Notes under the pieces: model-generated | The model's input: the letters and a program-made list of their open reading frames with translations, nothing else | Databases searched by the model: none | What the model was told of the DNA's origin: nothing | From: Ga0077555 sp050250755 | Lineage (GTDB): Bacteria > Pseudomonadota > Alphaproteobacteria > Rhizobiales > Hyphomicrobiaceae | Reading direction: 5' to 3' | DNA length: 64,000 nucleotides | Assembly (NCBI GenBank): GCA_050250755.1 | Contig: JBFWOB010000010.1 | Span: forward strand, 71,730-135,729 | Part shown: positions 34,901-43,344 of the stretch, one piece after another | How positions within the stretch are numbered: position 1 is the stretch's first letter | Layout of the letters: each line of letters starts with the position of its first letter | Translations under genes and position numbers: made by a program

Positions 34901-37242
34901 TTGAACTGCGCCTCGTCACCCTCTTTCACCTGGTCTCCGGAGAAGAGGGGTTTTACGCCGATCCGCGCCTCGGCCGGGTCGATGGGGAGAGATACCCGGC
35001 GCTCGATGGCGCGCCCGCCCGGCTCTTTCAAACGCAGGATGAAGTCGGCCTCGAGTGGCCGGCTGGTCTTGGGAAGTTTCGGGAGGGAGGCTGCGACGAC
35101 GGCCGTTCCATCGGCGCCAGTGTTGCCCAAAGCGTCGAGAGACTCGCGTGAAGCCAGCACCGTTTCACTCGTGTCGCCGAAGCGATAGCCCGGGAAGCCA
35201 GCAACATCGCCCTTGGCGGCGTGAACGACGACTTCGCCCTCGATGCCGAGGCCCGCCGCGGGTGGCCCGTAAAGATAGCGGCCGTTGACGGCGATCTTTG
35301 CATCGGCGTCAGCGCGAACCGCGTCTTCCGTGGGTTTGAGTTCCAGCGAAAGACGCTCGGGAACGAAATCTTCGACGAGGAAGGCGACTTCCGCCAACGG
35401 CGCGGACTTCGGATCGGCATGGAGCTTCGCCCGCCACGTTCCCGTCATGGCCTGCCGCGCGATCTGCAGATCCGTCGTGCGACCGCCAAGGCCCTGGTCG
35501 TTCAGAACCAAGCGTCGATGCTCGACGCCGTCGGGTCGGGTGACGATCAATGTCGTTGGCGCAGCGGCGGCGGCACCGTTAGCGTCGCGGACCAGACCCG
35601 TCAGATGGATCGTCTCGCCGGGACGGTAGACGCCGCGATCGGCATACAGATAGGCATCGAGCGCTCCCGGTGTCGTGCGTCCCTTGACGCCTCGGTCCGA
35701 GAGATCGAAGGCGGCGGTCGCAAGATCGAGCAGCGCGTAGTCGCTTTGTCCTTCGGCCACTATCAGACGCGGTGCCTGTCCGCCTTCGCCGCGGAGAAGG
35801 CCGGGCGCAAAGTTGGCGTAGCCTTTTGCGTCTGTCGTGGCGGTGCCCAGCACCTCGTTGTTGCGGGCGAGTAGTCGAAGCTTGATGCTGCCGACGCCTT
35901 GTGTCGAAGCCAGCGAACGTACGAAAGCGTGCAAGCCGTCATCTCCGGTGAAGGCCGTGAGGCCGAGGTCGGACACAACAAACCACTGGGCTGCGCGCTT
36001 CGATCGTCCTTCGCCGTTGTCCGCTGCGTCGGCAAGTCCTGCGGCTACGACGTAGACGCCGGATTCCAGCGTGCCCAGCGCTTCGGTGACGGGAATTGCG
36101 GTGGTGACGTCCTCGTTCAGTCGGGAGGCGACGTCGAGCTTGCCCGACCAGACCTTGCGGCCGCTGCGTTCGCGGACCTGCTCGATGTCCCAGCTCTCGA
36201 TCGACTTCAGGAAATTGTCGCTACCGGCTGCCAGTCCGAGCCCCCGGTCGCCGATACGGAAGATCTCGACATCGAGGCTGCTGGCATTGACGCTCGTGAC
36301 CGGAATGCCTTGCTGGCCACGGCTCGGGAGCACGTAGGCACGTCCTGCCAACCGTACAGAGGGCTTGCGATCGCGGACGTAAATGGCGATTTCGGAGCTT
36401 TTCGAGAGTGCTTCCGCCGTTGTCGATGGTACGCCGGCACGGACCTGGATCTGATAGCGCGCCCCGTGCTTCAGCCCATCGAGGCAGAGCTGGTTTCCTT
36501 CGGCCGTGAGGTTCTCGGGTTCGCGGCCATCGAGCGTGACGAATTTTCCGGCTTCGGGTGCCGCAACCGCCAGCGCTTCGGAGAAATTCACGCAAAGGCG
36601 CGGCGACTCGGCGTCCGAGTCGACCTTGTAGTCGACAATCCGGAAGCCGTGCTCGGCGCGCAGCATGTCGAGAGCGGCCTGGTGTTCGGTATTGGCGGCG
36701 AGTGCGAGACTGGCCTTCAGAGCGTCGATGGCCGGGCGCCACATCGAGCGTCGCTTCAGGGCGTCGGCAAGCACGGCAAGGCTTTCCGCCTTGTCAGTGG
36801 GCGTGGTCGCGAGCTGATAGGCCTGCCATGCGGCACCGGACGCGGTGGCCGGCAGCTCGTAGCGCTCCGAGCCGCGGGTGGTATCTGGCGGAGTGGCAAG
36901 GGCGGCGCGTGCCAGCCCCAACCAGGCAGCCTGGTCTTTGGCATCGACCGAGGTGGCGAGGGTGAGGAGGCGCAAGGCTCCGCGCAGGTCCTTCGCATCG
37001 GCAAGGCTTGCGAGACCGGCGTCGCGGAGAGCGCCCTTGGCCTGTAACGCCGCATCGCGACCGGCCTCGCTGGCATTGAGCGCCTGCATGCGGGCGGCAA
37101 GGCGCTCCGCATCGCGGGTGACGATCTCGTGTGAGAAGGTCGGCTGAGGCGGCGCCTGCGCACCGGCTGGCGGTGTGAGGAATGTGGTCGCGAGCAGGGC
37201 AGCAAGGGAAAGCGCGTACACAGTGCGGCGCATCCGGCTCAT
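31918..37242 (-). CDS. yfhM: Bacterial alpha-2-macroglobulin, thioester type
   Basis: 1774-residue periplasmic protease trap. Signal peptide at 1-28 (LSLAALLATTFLTPPAGAQA). A long series of macroglobulin-like beta domains follows, with MG-type VYRPGETIHLTGLVRD near 555. The reactive thioester motif YGCAEQTTS is intact near residue 1308, inside the alpha/alpha toroid domain, with C-terminal macroglobulin domains beyond. The family covalently captures attacking proteases; with PBP1C it is thought to guard and repair breached envelope. No lipobox is seen. ATG has GAGAGGA upstream. Confidence 0.93.
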   Translation of the reverse strand: MSRMRRTVYALSLAALLATTFLTPPAGAQAPPQPTFSHEIVTRDAERLAARMQALNASEAGRDAALQAKGALRDAGLASLADAKDLRGALRLLTLATSVDAKDQAAWLGLARAALATPPDTTRGSERYELPATASGAAWQAYQLATTPTDKAESLAVLADALKRRSMWRPAIDALKASLALAANTEHQAALDMLRAEHGFRIVDYKVDSDAESPRLCVNFSEALAVAAPEAGKFVTLDGREPENLTAEGNQLCLDGLKHGARYQIQVRAGVPSTTAEALSKSSEIAIYVRDRKPSVRLAGRAYVLPSRGQQGIPVTSVNASSLDVEIFRIGDRGLGLAAGSDNFLKSIESWDIEQVRERSGRKVWSGKLDVASRLNEDVTTAIPVTEALGTLESGVYVVAAGLADAADNGEGRSKRAAQWFVVSDLGLTAFTGDDGLHAFVRSLASTQGVGSIKLRLLARNNEVLGTATTDAKGYANFAPGLLRGEGGQAPRLIVAEGQSDYALLDLATAAFDLSDRGVKGRTTPGALDAYLYADRGVYRPGETIHLTGLVRDANGAAAAAPTTLIVTRPDGVEHRRLVLNDQGLGGRTTDLQIARQAMTGTWRAKLHADPKSAPLAEVAFLVEDFVPERLSLELKPTEDAVRADADAKIAVNGRYLYGPPAAGLGIEGEVVVHAAKGDVAGFPGYRFGDTSETVLASRESLDALGNTGADGTAVVAASLPKLPKTSRPLEADFILRLKEPGGRAIERRVSLPIDPAEARIGVKPLFSGDQVKEGDEAQFNVIALGSDGKPATSRKLNWEIVRLDRRWQWYSHEGEWRYEAVTTTRRMSKGTVDANAGTPARIAFAPEWGRYRLDVSSIEPNSPRTSVFFTSGWLASDNADSPEVLDVALDKQTYKAGETARLRINSREAGRALIAVVGNGLLATHEVDVPKGGMVFDLPVDGKWLPGAYVTATLYRALDEGQKRMPGRALGVAWLGLDTSPQTLSIAVQSPEKVLPGQVMTVPVKVDGLAGGDEARITVAAVDVGILNLTRFASPAPEKWFHAQRRLGIEIRDLYGRLIDGMRAERGRLRSGGDGIDGLSAEGSPPVEKPLSLFSGIVKVGSDGTAQVSFDLPDFNGTVRLMAVAWSGKKIGSASKDVIVRDKLALTLSGPRFLTLGDKARLEVDVHNIEGPDASYKVAVKRDSPNGSHHSLPGADLALKPGERRRHAVPIAPTALGRSEYDVTVTGPDGISVHRRVALEVNAPATGIRRTTVAALAANGGKLTLSKDLFHDLIPSSAKLALTAGPTAAFDVAGLLGALDRYPYGCAEQTTSRAMPLLYVNDMARRLGLAQENEIKERITKAISHLMEMQDSSGAFGAWGPSDSDIWLTAYVTDFLTRAKESGYDIRREPFAQALDRLASVLAYAQDFEKGGEARAYALYVLARNGRGPVGDLRYYVDTRLDRFATPLAKAQLGAALAMMGDKERAGRAFGAALGGLESDPAKALLDNARADYGSLVRDGAGILTLAAETGMMKDRQADLTKVLAAAFRSRQYTSTQEQAWLLLAARALSEEAKATSLTVGSATHSGELTRTFTPAELDKASVDIVNRGDSAVDTVVSVEGSSLTPEPAIARGFTIDRSYYRLNGEKVDLASASGGHASLTQNERLVAVLTIKGTDKGGRVLVVDRLPAGLEVENPRLIDSGDVKTLAWLKSGRTPNHTEFRDDRVVAAFDFFSDANGGNGATSEPVTASVAYIVRAVTPGTFVHPAATVEDMYRPERFARTASGTLDVGPAK

Positions 37243-37518
37243 GGCAAGTATCCTCTCAGCAGACGGTCGAAGCAGACCGTGGAATGGCGCACATGCGAGC
37301 CATTCTCGGTGACGGATTGAAGGCGAGGATTAGTTTGTTCTCAGGCGGAGCTCTGAATAAGGCCCGGAGAGAGCCAATGGAGGCAACGCCGCGCCAAGAC
37401 GGCAAGTTTCGGCAAATATGAGATGCAACTCTCACGCGCTGACCGCCCGCGCAGATTTGTCTCTGCATGGCGTTTCAGCCTCTCAAGGTCTCGGTGAGTT
37501 TTTCCCGGGGAGCGGCCG

Positions 37519-38778
37519 TCAGTGCGGTCCGAAGCGGCGAGAGGCATCCAGAGCGAGACCGGTCGCGACGCTGCCGAACGCATCGCCCGAGATGATCCGT
37601 GCGCCTGGAAGTCCCCTTGTGATCGCCGCACGAACGGCAGGAATGCCGCTCGATCCGCCGGTGATGAAGACTGTGCCGACATTTGCGGCCGATACGCCGG
37701 CGTCAGCCAGCAGTGCCGCGACCCGCCCCTCGATGCGCAGAAGACCATCATCGATCGCTTCCTCGAGTTGGCGACGCTGAACCTCGAGATTAAGCGAAGA
37801 AATGATGTCTGCCAGATCGATGCGGGTCTGCTCGTCTGTCGAGAGCGCAATTTTTGCACCTTCGACGCGCGCTAGCAGCTCGTGACCCTTGCGCAGCTCG
37901 AGGACGCCGAGCAGGCGCTCGATCTTTGCCGGCTCGGCGGCCTCGCGTAGCAGTCCGCGAATTTCGGTGATGACCTTGCGCTCGTAGAGCACGTTGACCC
38001 GATGCCACGTCCCGAGATCCGCATAGTACCAGGAGGGCACCTCGAGCCCTTTCGTCTTGAGACGGCTGGTGCGCCCGAGGAAGGGCATCAACGTGGCGAG
38101 GCTCAATTGCCGGTCGAAGTCGGTGCCGCCGACACGCACGCCGTTATAGCCGAGGACGTCCTCGCGGCGATCGGGCTTGTCCTTGCGATGGGGGCCGACG
38201 CGAACGAGTGAAAAATCCGAGGTGCCACCACCGATGTCGGCGACAAGGGCGAGTTCTTCTCCGGTTGCGGTCTGTTCGTAGTCGAGCGCCGCTGCGATCG
38301 GCTCGAACTGAAAAGCGACGGAGCGAAATCCGGCGGCGCGTGCAGCGGCCTCGAGCTGCTCCTGTGCCGTGCGATCGGCTTCGGCGTTGTTATCGACAAA
38401 GAACGCGGGACGACCAAGGACGACCTCATCAGGCGGATCGCCTTCGTCTGCATGGCCAGCAGTGCGAAGGAACGCGAGGAAGCTCGAGACGATCTCCGAG
38501 AAATGATAGCGGCGTTGGCGGACCTGCGTCATCTCCTCGTAAAGCGACGTGCCAAGCAGCGTCTTGATGGAGCGCAGCAGGCGCCCGGATTCCGCTGAGC
38601 GATAGCGCACCATGGCGTCGCGGCCGAATGTCGTCGTGTCGTCCTCGAAGCTGAAGAACAGCGCCGTTGGAACCGCAATCGCGCCGTCCTGCAAGGGCAG
38701 GAGCACGGGATTGCCGTCGCGTATGACGCCGACCGAGGAATTGGACGTGCCGAAGTCTATCCCGCAGGGATGTGGCAT
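37519..38778 (-). CDS. yegD: Hsp70 family protein, YegD-like
   Basis: 419 residues, almost only the Hsp70 nucleotide-binding domain: phosphate-1 loop CGIDFGTSNSSVGVIRDG (residue 5 on), phosphate-2 ADIGGGTSDFSLV (about 197), adenosine motif VFITGGSSGIPAVR (about 370). The substrate-binding and lid domains of DnaK are missing, as in YegD, so it is an ATPase of unclear client or function. ATG follows GAGGAG. It precedes the alpha-2-macroglobulin gene by 276 bp, same strand. Confidence 0.88.
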   Translation of the reverse strand: MPHPCGIDFGTSNSSVGVIRDGNPVLLPLQDGAIAVPTALFFSFEDDTTTFGRDAMVRYRSAESGRLLRSIKTLLGTSLYEEMTQVRQRRYHFSEIVSSFLAFLRTAGHADEGDPPDEVVLGRPAFFVDNNAEADRTAQEQLEAAARAAGFRSVAFQFEPIAAALDYEQTATGEELALVADIGGGTSDFSLVRVGPHRKDKPDRREDVLGYNGVRVGGTDFDRQLSLATLMPFLGRTSRLKTKGLEVPSWYYADLGTWHRVNVLYERKVITEIRGLLREAAEPAKIERLLGVLELRKGHELLARVEGAKIALSTDEQTRIDLADIISSLNLEVQRRQLEEAIDDGLLRIEGRVAALLADAGVSAANVGTVFITGGSSGIPAVRAAITRGLPGARIISGDAFGSVATGLALDASRRFGPH

Positions 38779-38939
38779 GGGCTGAGGCTCCTCGGTGGGT
38801 TTTGCTTTGCGCGGGTGGCGGGCGATGCGGGCCCGATGCCGCCCATCGCGCCGGAGTGCCCCAAGCGCGAGCGGGCCATTAGTCGTGTCGCACGCCGCAC
38901 GTCAACTGCGGCCTGACGCCCAACCCGTCGAAAGCAGAA

Positions 38940-38970
38940 GGCCCGCCATTCCGATCGGGAATGACGGGCC
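38940..38970 (-). terminator. Hairpin, probable terminator for the SDR gene
   Basis: GGCCCGCCATTCC and GGAATGACGGGCC pair with a single mismatch around a short GATC-centred loop; on the - strand the tail TTCTGCTTT follows. The T-tract is imperfect. Confidence 0.5.
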
Positions 38971-39064
38971 GCGTTCAAACGAAGCAGCACACCTTCGGGC
39001 GCGTTCATCTTGGACAGGCGATGCCCCTTGGGGCTGCCGAGTTTATTGGGCCTCGCTATCGGCA

Positions 39065-39095
39065 CGTTCCCCTCTCCCTCGCGGGGAGGGGAACG
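39065..39095. repeat. GC-rich intergenic palindrome
   Basis: CGTTCCCCTC (39065-39074) is an exact complement of GAGGGGAACG (39086-39095) and the sequence between can pair further. No T-run follows, so it looks like a dispersed palindromic repeat rather than a terminator. Similar CCCCTC/GAGGGG units occur at 52361-52405 and 52485-52530. Confidence 0.55.
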
Positions 39096-39171
39096 GTGGC
39101 GTTGGTGCGTCAGCAGCGAATCCAGCGGCTAAGAGCCGAGCCACTCTGACATCTCTATCGCGGGCAGAGCG

Positions 39172-39951
39172 TCAGAGGGCGCCGGGGAATCCGCCGCCGT
39201 CCAGGAGAAGGTTTTGGCCCGTGATGAATCCCGACTGCGCCGCGCACAGGAAGGCAGCCGCCTGGCCGAATTCGGCTGGTGTGCCGAAGCGTCCGGCTGG
39301 CAACGCGTCCTGGCGCTGCTTCTTTGCCTCATCGAAGGAGATGCCCTGCAGATCGGCCATCTTCTGCGTCGATCCTTTGAGACGGTCGGTATCGAACGGG
39401 CCGGGAAGGATGTTGTTGATCGTCACGTTATGGCGAACCGCACGTCGCGCCATGACGGCGATGGCACCCGTGAGGCCCGCACGCGCACCATTCGAGAGCT
39501 CGAGCGATGCAATCGGAGCTTTCACCGACTGGCTGGTAATGTTGACGATACGGCCAAATTTGCGGTCGATCATCCCGTAGACCGTGGATTTGATCAGCGC
39601 GATGGGCGTGATCATGTTCCACTCGACGGCTTTCCTCCAGTCCTCGAGCGTGAAGTTCTTGAAGTCGCCCGGAGGAGGACCGCCTGCATTGTTGATGAGA
39701 ATGTCGGGGTTCGGACACGCCTTCAGCATCATGGCGCGACCTTCCTCGGTGGTCACATCGCAAGCGAGTGCCTCGACCTTGACGTTGGCGACCTTGCGGA
39801 TGTCGTCCGCGGCGGCTTCGATGTCGGCCTTCGTGCGGGCCGAGATCACGACATTCACGCCTTCCATGGCGAGCTGCATGGCGGTCGCTCGCCCGAGCCC
39901 CTTCGACGCCGCACAGACGATGGCCGTACGGCCCGCAATGCCGAGATCCAT
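39172..39951 (-). CDS. Short-chain dehydrogenase/reductase family protein with atypical active site
   Basis: 259-residue Rossmann protein. The nucleotide loop is IVCAASKGLGRATA in place of TGxxxGxG, the NNAG motif is ILINNAGGPPPGD, and the PG motif is ILPGPFDTDR. The catalytic serine is kept in VNITSQS, but the usual YxxxK reads SNGAR (LELSNGARAGLTG): Tyr is replaced by Ser and Lys by Arg. ATG 39951 follows GGAGGAA. It may bind NAD(P) without classical SDR chemistry. Similar active sites occur in a subgroup of proteobacterial SDRs, so this is probably not a sequencing error. Confidence 0.85.
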   Translation of the reverse strand: MDLGIAGRTAIVCAASKGLGRATAMQLAMEGVNVVISARTKADIEAAADDIRKVANVKVEALACDVTTEEGRAMMLKACPNPDILINNAGGPPPGDFKNFTLEDWRKAVEWNMITPIALIKSTVYGMIDRKFGRIVNITSQSVKAPIASLELSNGARAGLTGAIAVMARRAVRHNVTINNILPGPFDTDRLKGSTQKMADLQGISFDEAKKQRQDALPAGRFGTPAEFGQAAAFLCAAQSGFITGQNLLLDGGGFPGAL

Positions 39952-40048
39952 TGGTGTTCCTCCACCGGGTTTGCGTCTTTCTGAATGACAAAGACCTCGC
40001 AGCCGGCGCCTGCGAGGTCAAGTGGGAGAGCAGAGGGGAGATCGGCAA

Positions 40049-40879
40049 TCAGGCGGCGAACGGCTCGGCGGGGCTCAGGCGCTGCAGGGCGAAAGTGCCG
40101 AAGGAAAGTGCCGCATGGGTGCAGTAGAGCGCGGTCAGGAGCATGAGGATCGAAACGGCGCCGATCAACGCGGCAGAGTCCGGAAAGGCGAGTTTGACGA
40201 TGTCCAGGATGCTCGAAAGGAGTGCGACGGGGAGGTAGATCAGGCCTGCGCCGAATGTCAGGCGCCAGGTGTTGCCGCGGGTCATGCGGAAGGATTGGCT
40301 GAGGCTCATGGTCTGGCCGACCGCGATCGCCGGAAGAACGAGGCTCAAACGGCTGAGAAGGAGATAGTACGGTACGCTCGCGAGCGGCAGGAAGGGCGCA
40401 AGGGCCTTGAAATGCTCGAACGATGTCGGCCCGTCTCCGAGACCTGTGGTGATGCCTGCCACGACCGTGGCGACGAGGATGCACAGGCCAACTGTCAGCA
40501 CGAGCATGACGCCGATCAGGAGCGCATAGCCGATATAGCCCCACACACCGCTATCAATGACGATCGGTTGGGCCGGACGCTCGTTGCTCTGGATGCCGCG
40601 ATGCCAGCCAACGAAAACGGTCGGTATGGCCAGGAGCACGGCGAGAATAATCACGAGGCTGGGCACCCATCCCGCTCCGCCGATTAAAATCGGGGAGGGG
40701 GCCGAAAGCCCGCTGTTCATTGCAACGCCAACGCCCCATGCGAGGAGGCACACGCCCAGGATCGCCATCCACGGCCAATAGAGCCGCATGGCCAAGCCGA
40801 GATTGCGGGCAACCGATGACCAGGCGCCGACCGTCGTCTCGAGCACGGGAAGCTTTGGGGGTGCTTGCAGGTTACGCAT
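40049..40879 (-). CDS. Polytopic inner-membrane protein, unknown
   Basis: 276 residues with about six hydrophobic helices (for example LGVCLLAWGVGVAM, LVIILAVLLAIPTVFVGW, YALLIGVMLVLTVGLCILVA). The C-terminal half shows a conserved-looking SQSFRMTRGNTWRLTFGAGL between helices. The ATG at 40879 follows GGAGAG; an in-frame TTG four codons upstream is less likely. General layout resembles small uncharacterised membrane proteins that regulate or assemble other proteins; no function can be stated. Confidence 0.7.
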   Translation of the reverse strand: MRNLQAPPKLPVLETTVGAWSSVARNLGLAMRLYWPWMAILGVCLLAWGVGVAMNSGLSAPSPILIGGAGWVPSLVIILAVLLAIPTVFVGWHRGIQSNERPAQPIVIDSGVWGYIGYALLIGVMLVLTVGLCILVATVVAGITTGLGDGPTSFEHFKALAPFLPLASVPYYLLLSRLSLVLPAIAVGQTMSLSQSFRMTRGNTWRLTFGAGLIYLPVALLSSILDIVKLAFPDSAALIGAVSILMLLTALYCTHAALSFGTFALQRLSPAEPFAA

Positions 40880-41051
40880 CGGACTCTCCAACTCTCGGGA
40901 ACTCGGGTTGGAGGTATCTTACTAAACATTGTTCATCAAAACAAGACGGTCCGGTTCACAAATTTTTGGCATCGATGACGGCGGACTTTCGCATTCGTGG
41001 CCGATGACCTGTTGCGATAGGCGCGGAGACGACAGAATGACAGTCGTCGGA

Positions 41052-42020
41052 TCAGATCCATCCGCGCCAGCGGAAGACCAGATAGGGCACGATGCCGACC
41101 GCGATCATCAGGACGAGCGCTGCCGGGTAGCCGTAGGTCCATTCCAGCTCCGGCATGTGCTTGAAGTTCATGCCGTAGATGCCGGCGATCAACGTCGGCG
41201 GCATCAGCGTGGTCGCCAGCACCGAGAAAATCTTCATCGACTTGTTCTGCTCGATGGAGATCGCACCAAGCGTCGCGTCCAAAAGGAACGTCGTTTGGTC
41301 CATCAGAAAGCGCATCTGTTCGGAGAGTGAACGGACGTCCCGCCGGGCAACCTTGATCCGGGCCTGCACCTCGCTTCCGTTGCCGCCCTCACGCAGATGG
41401 GTTGCCAGGAATGTCAGCAGCCGTTCCAAGGAGAAGGCGCTTTCCTCGAGGCGGGCCGTGATGTCGCCCTGCCGACCGATATTGCGCAGCACCTCGTCCA
41501 GGCGCTTGGAATAGTGCCGCCGATGCGTTCGCGTTTCGAAGATTCCACGGGCAATGCGCTCGATTTCGTCCTGGGACCGTTCAATGCTGTCGGCCGCGCG
41601 ATCGATGATCGTCTCGAGGATGCCCATGAGGATGTGCGGAGCGCTGCCGCAGTCGAACTCGCCCTTGGCGGCGCGGGCCATGTAAATCGGAAATGCTTTC
41701 AGGGTTTGATAGCGGATGGTGACGAGCCGGTTAGCCGTAAGAATGAAAGTGACGGTGGCGCCGTCAGGGATCGGGCTCTCGACGTTATAAACGACGTAAG
41801 CCGTCATATATGGCACGCCGTTTTCCCGGTAGAGGCGGCTGGAGGCCTCGATCTCGCGGGCCTCGGCGCGGGTTGGAATCTCGATGCCGAGCGCGCGCTC
41901 GACGATCGCATCCTCCTCGGGTGTCGGTTCGACCAGATCGATCCAGACCGTGCGATCGGTGACGACCGGTTGCGTCTGTTGCGCGAGTCGACCGCCAGCG
42001 ATCTCGAATGCGGTGATCAT
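41052..42020 (-). CDS. corA: CorA-type magnesium/divalent cation transporter
   Basis: 322 residues: a large cytoplasmic alpha/beta plus stalk-helix domain (about 1-260) and two C-terminal membrane helices. The selectivity motif GMNF is at the end of the first (LIAGIYGMNFKHMPELEW) and the second ends in positively charged FRWRGWI. These pore features are diagnostic of CorA, which works as a homopentamer. It lies 32 bp upstream, in transcription order after, the cysteine-loop membrane protein; both are on the - strand and could be co-transcribed. Confidence 0.93.
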   Translation of the reverse strand: MITAFEIAGGRLAQQTQPVVTDRTVWIDLVEPTPEEDAIVERALGIEIPTRAEAREIEASSRLYRENGVPYMTAYVVYNVESPIPDGATVTFILTANRLVTIRYQTLKAFPIYMARAAKGEFDCGSAPHILMGILETIIDRAADSIERSQDEIERIARGIFETRTHRRHYSKRLDEVLRNIGRQGDITARLEESAFSLERLLTFLATHLREGGNGSEVQARIKVARRDVRSLSEQMRFLMDQTTFLLDATLGAISIEQNKSMKIFSVLATTLMPPTLIAGIYGMNFKHMPELEWTYGYPAALVLMIAVGIVPYLVFRWRGWI

Positions 42021-42052
42021 ACTGGTGTGCTCCGCCTGTCACGGCTGGGGGA

Positions 42053-43246
42053 CTAGGTGAAGGGGCCGACCGGCTCCCGTCGTACTGTCTCGCCGCGGAG
42101 CGCTGCCGGCAAGCGGCCGATCAGGACGATTACGCCGACGTAGCTTGCCATGGCAATCACGGCGAAGGTGAATACCTCGCCGCCGATGCCGACGATCTTG
42201 GCGGACCAATTGCTGATATCCTGTCCACGTACAAAGAATGCGACAGCCGAGGCAAGAGTGCCCAGTATTTGGCCAAAGCGCGCATCCTCTTTCAGCCGAT
42301 CCTTGAAGTGAAATGTGAGCAGAAGCACCCAGGGGACCGTTACCAAACTGAGCCGGAGCGGAAGTTTCAGGTTTTGTCCGAACATCACGTCGGATGCGAG
42401 TTGATAGGCATAGTCCATGACCGGCCAAGCGAGCATGGCGACGGCGCCGATCTGCAACCCAAGCTCCATCTGGCGCTGCCACCGTGAATAGCGTGCTCGC
42501 AGCGTTTTCTTCCACACGACCAGCATCAGCCCGATGGTGACCAGGACGATGATGAAGAAGCACTTGAAGGGAAGGAGGTAGCGGTCGAGTTGGGCAGCTT
42601 GCGATTTGGTCTGGGGATTCTCCCACAGGCGATAGAGGCGACCGGCAAAGGCCGCACCGACCTTGCAGCATTGCTCGGCGTTGAGTAACTCGCGCGCCGG
42701 AAAACAATAGCGCACGTTGCGGTTGTCCGGATTGCCCTCCGTGAATTCATCGCGCGTGCAATCGCGGGCGAAGGGCGACAGGCTGTTGCGGTCGAGGGCC
42801 GTCTCGCGGATGTGCACCAGCGTCGGCAGGATCGGATGCACGCACTGGCTCTTCCCATTCAGACAGCTCAGCGGTTGCTGCGCGTCGGTGCTCAGCGCGG
42901 CCGGCGAGGCCTCCCAAACGGCCCGAAACGGGGTCTGGTCCAGGCGGTCGGCGAACCAGAGCGCGGCGCCAACAGCAAGCGCTGCACCCAACAGAAATCG
43001 CAGTTTCAAGAACCAGTGCGATCCGTTGAGGTAAAGGTCGGCGAAAATGACGGCCGGTAAATAGAACGCAACGAGGGCCAGGATGCCGAGCGTTGGGAAG
43101 AAAATGAAAAGATAGCTGTTCGCGGCGAGGATGGTGATGAGCTCCGCATCGCGAAATTCGACGATGACAGAGGCCGTCGAGGCCAGGAAAGCCGCGCCAA
43201 GCATGATGAAGACGAGCGCAACAAACCACTGGGAAAACTTAGACAC
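42053..43246 (-). CDS. Membrane protein with a cysteine-rich extracytoplasmic loop, unknown
   Basis: 397 residues with about seven hydrophobic helices: three within residues 8-98, then a hydrophilic loop at about 100-222, then four more (about 224-243 onward). The loop carries six cysteines (128, 135, 163, 181, 193, 194) in SCLNGKSQC, RDCTRDEF, RYCFPARE and EQCCKVG, suggesting disulfides or a metal site. The start is taken as GTG at 43246 (VSKFSQWFVALVF) with GGGGGAG upstream; the frame extends 34 codons further without features. I recognise no family. Confidence 0.65.
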   Translation of the reverse strand: MSKFSQWFVALVFIMLGAAFLASTASVIVEFRDAELITILAANSYLFIFFPTLGILALVAFYLPAVIFADLYLNGSHWFLKLRFLLGAALAVGAALWFADRLDQTPFRAVWEASPAALSTDAQQPLSCLNGKSQCVHPILPTLVHIRETALDRNSLSPFARDCTRDEFTEGNPDNRNVRYCFPARELLNAEQCCKVGAAFAGRLYRLWENPQTKSQAAQLDRYLLPFKCFFIIVLVTIGLMLVVWKKTLRARYSRWQRQMELGLQIGAVAMLAWPVMDYAYQLASDVMFGQNLKLPLRLSLVTVPWVLLLTFHFKDRLKEDARFGQILGTLASAVAFFVRGQDISNWSAKIVGIGGEVFTFAVIAMASYVGVIVLIGRLPAALRGETVRREPVGPFT

Positions 43247-43344
43247 GTCCGTACTCCCCCGCCACTTCCCCCGGCGTGGCGCGGACTTTATCAAAATGAG
43301 TGCATGAGGCCAGCACGCGAGCGTCGCGGTGTGTGGCGCAATGG

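Larger units (their letters stand above)
38779..39171. other. Intergenic region with palindromes between the SDR and yegD genes
   Basis: 393 bp without a credible gene. It holds a hairpin at 38940-38970 that can end the SDR transcript, a GC-rich palindrome at 39065-39095 and the 14-bp word at 39119-39132 that recurs at 52587-52600. Confidence 0.55.
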
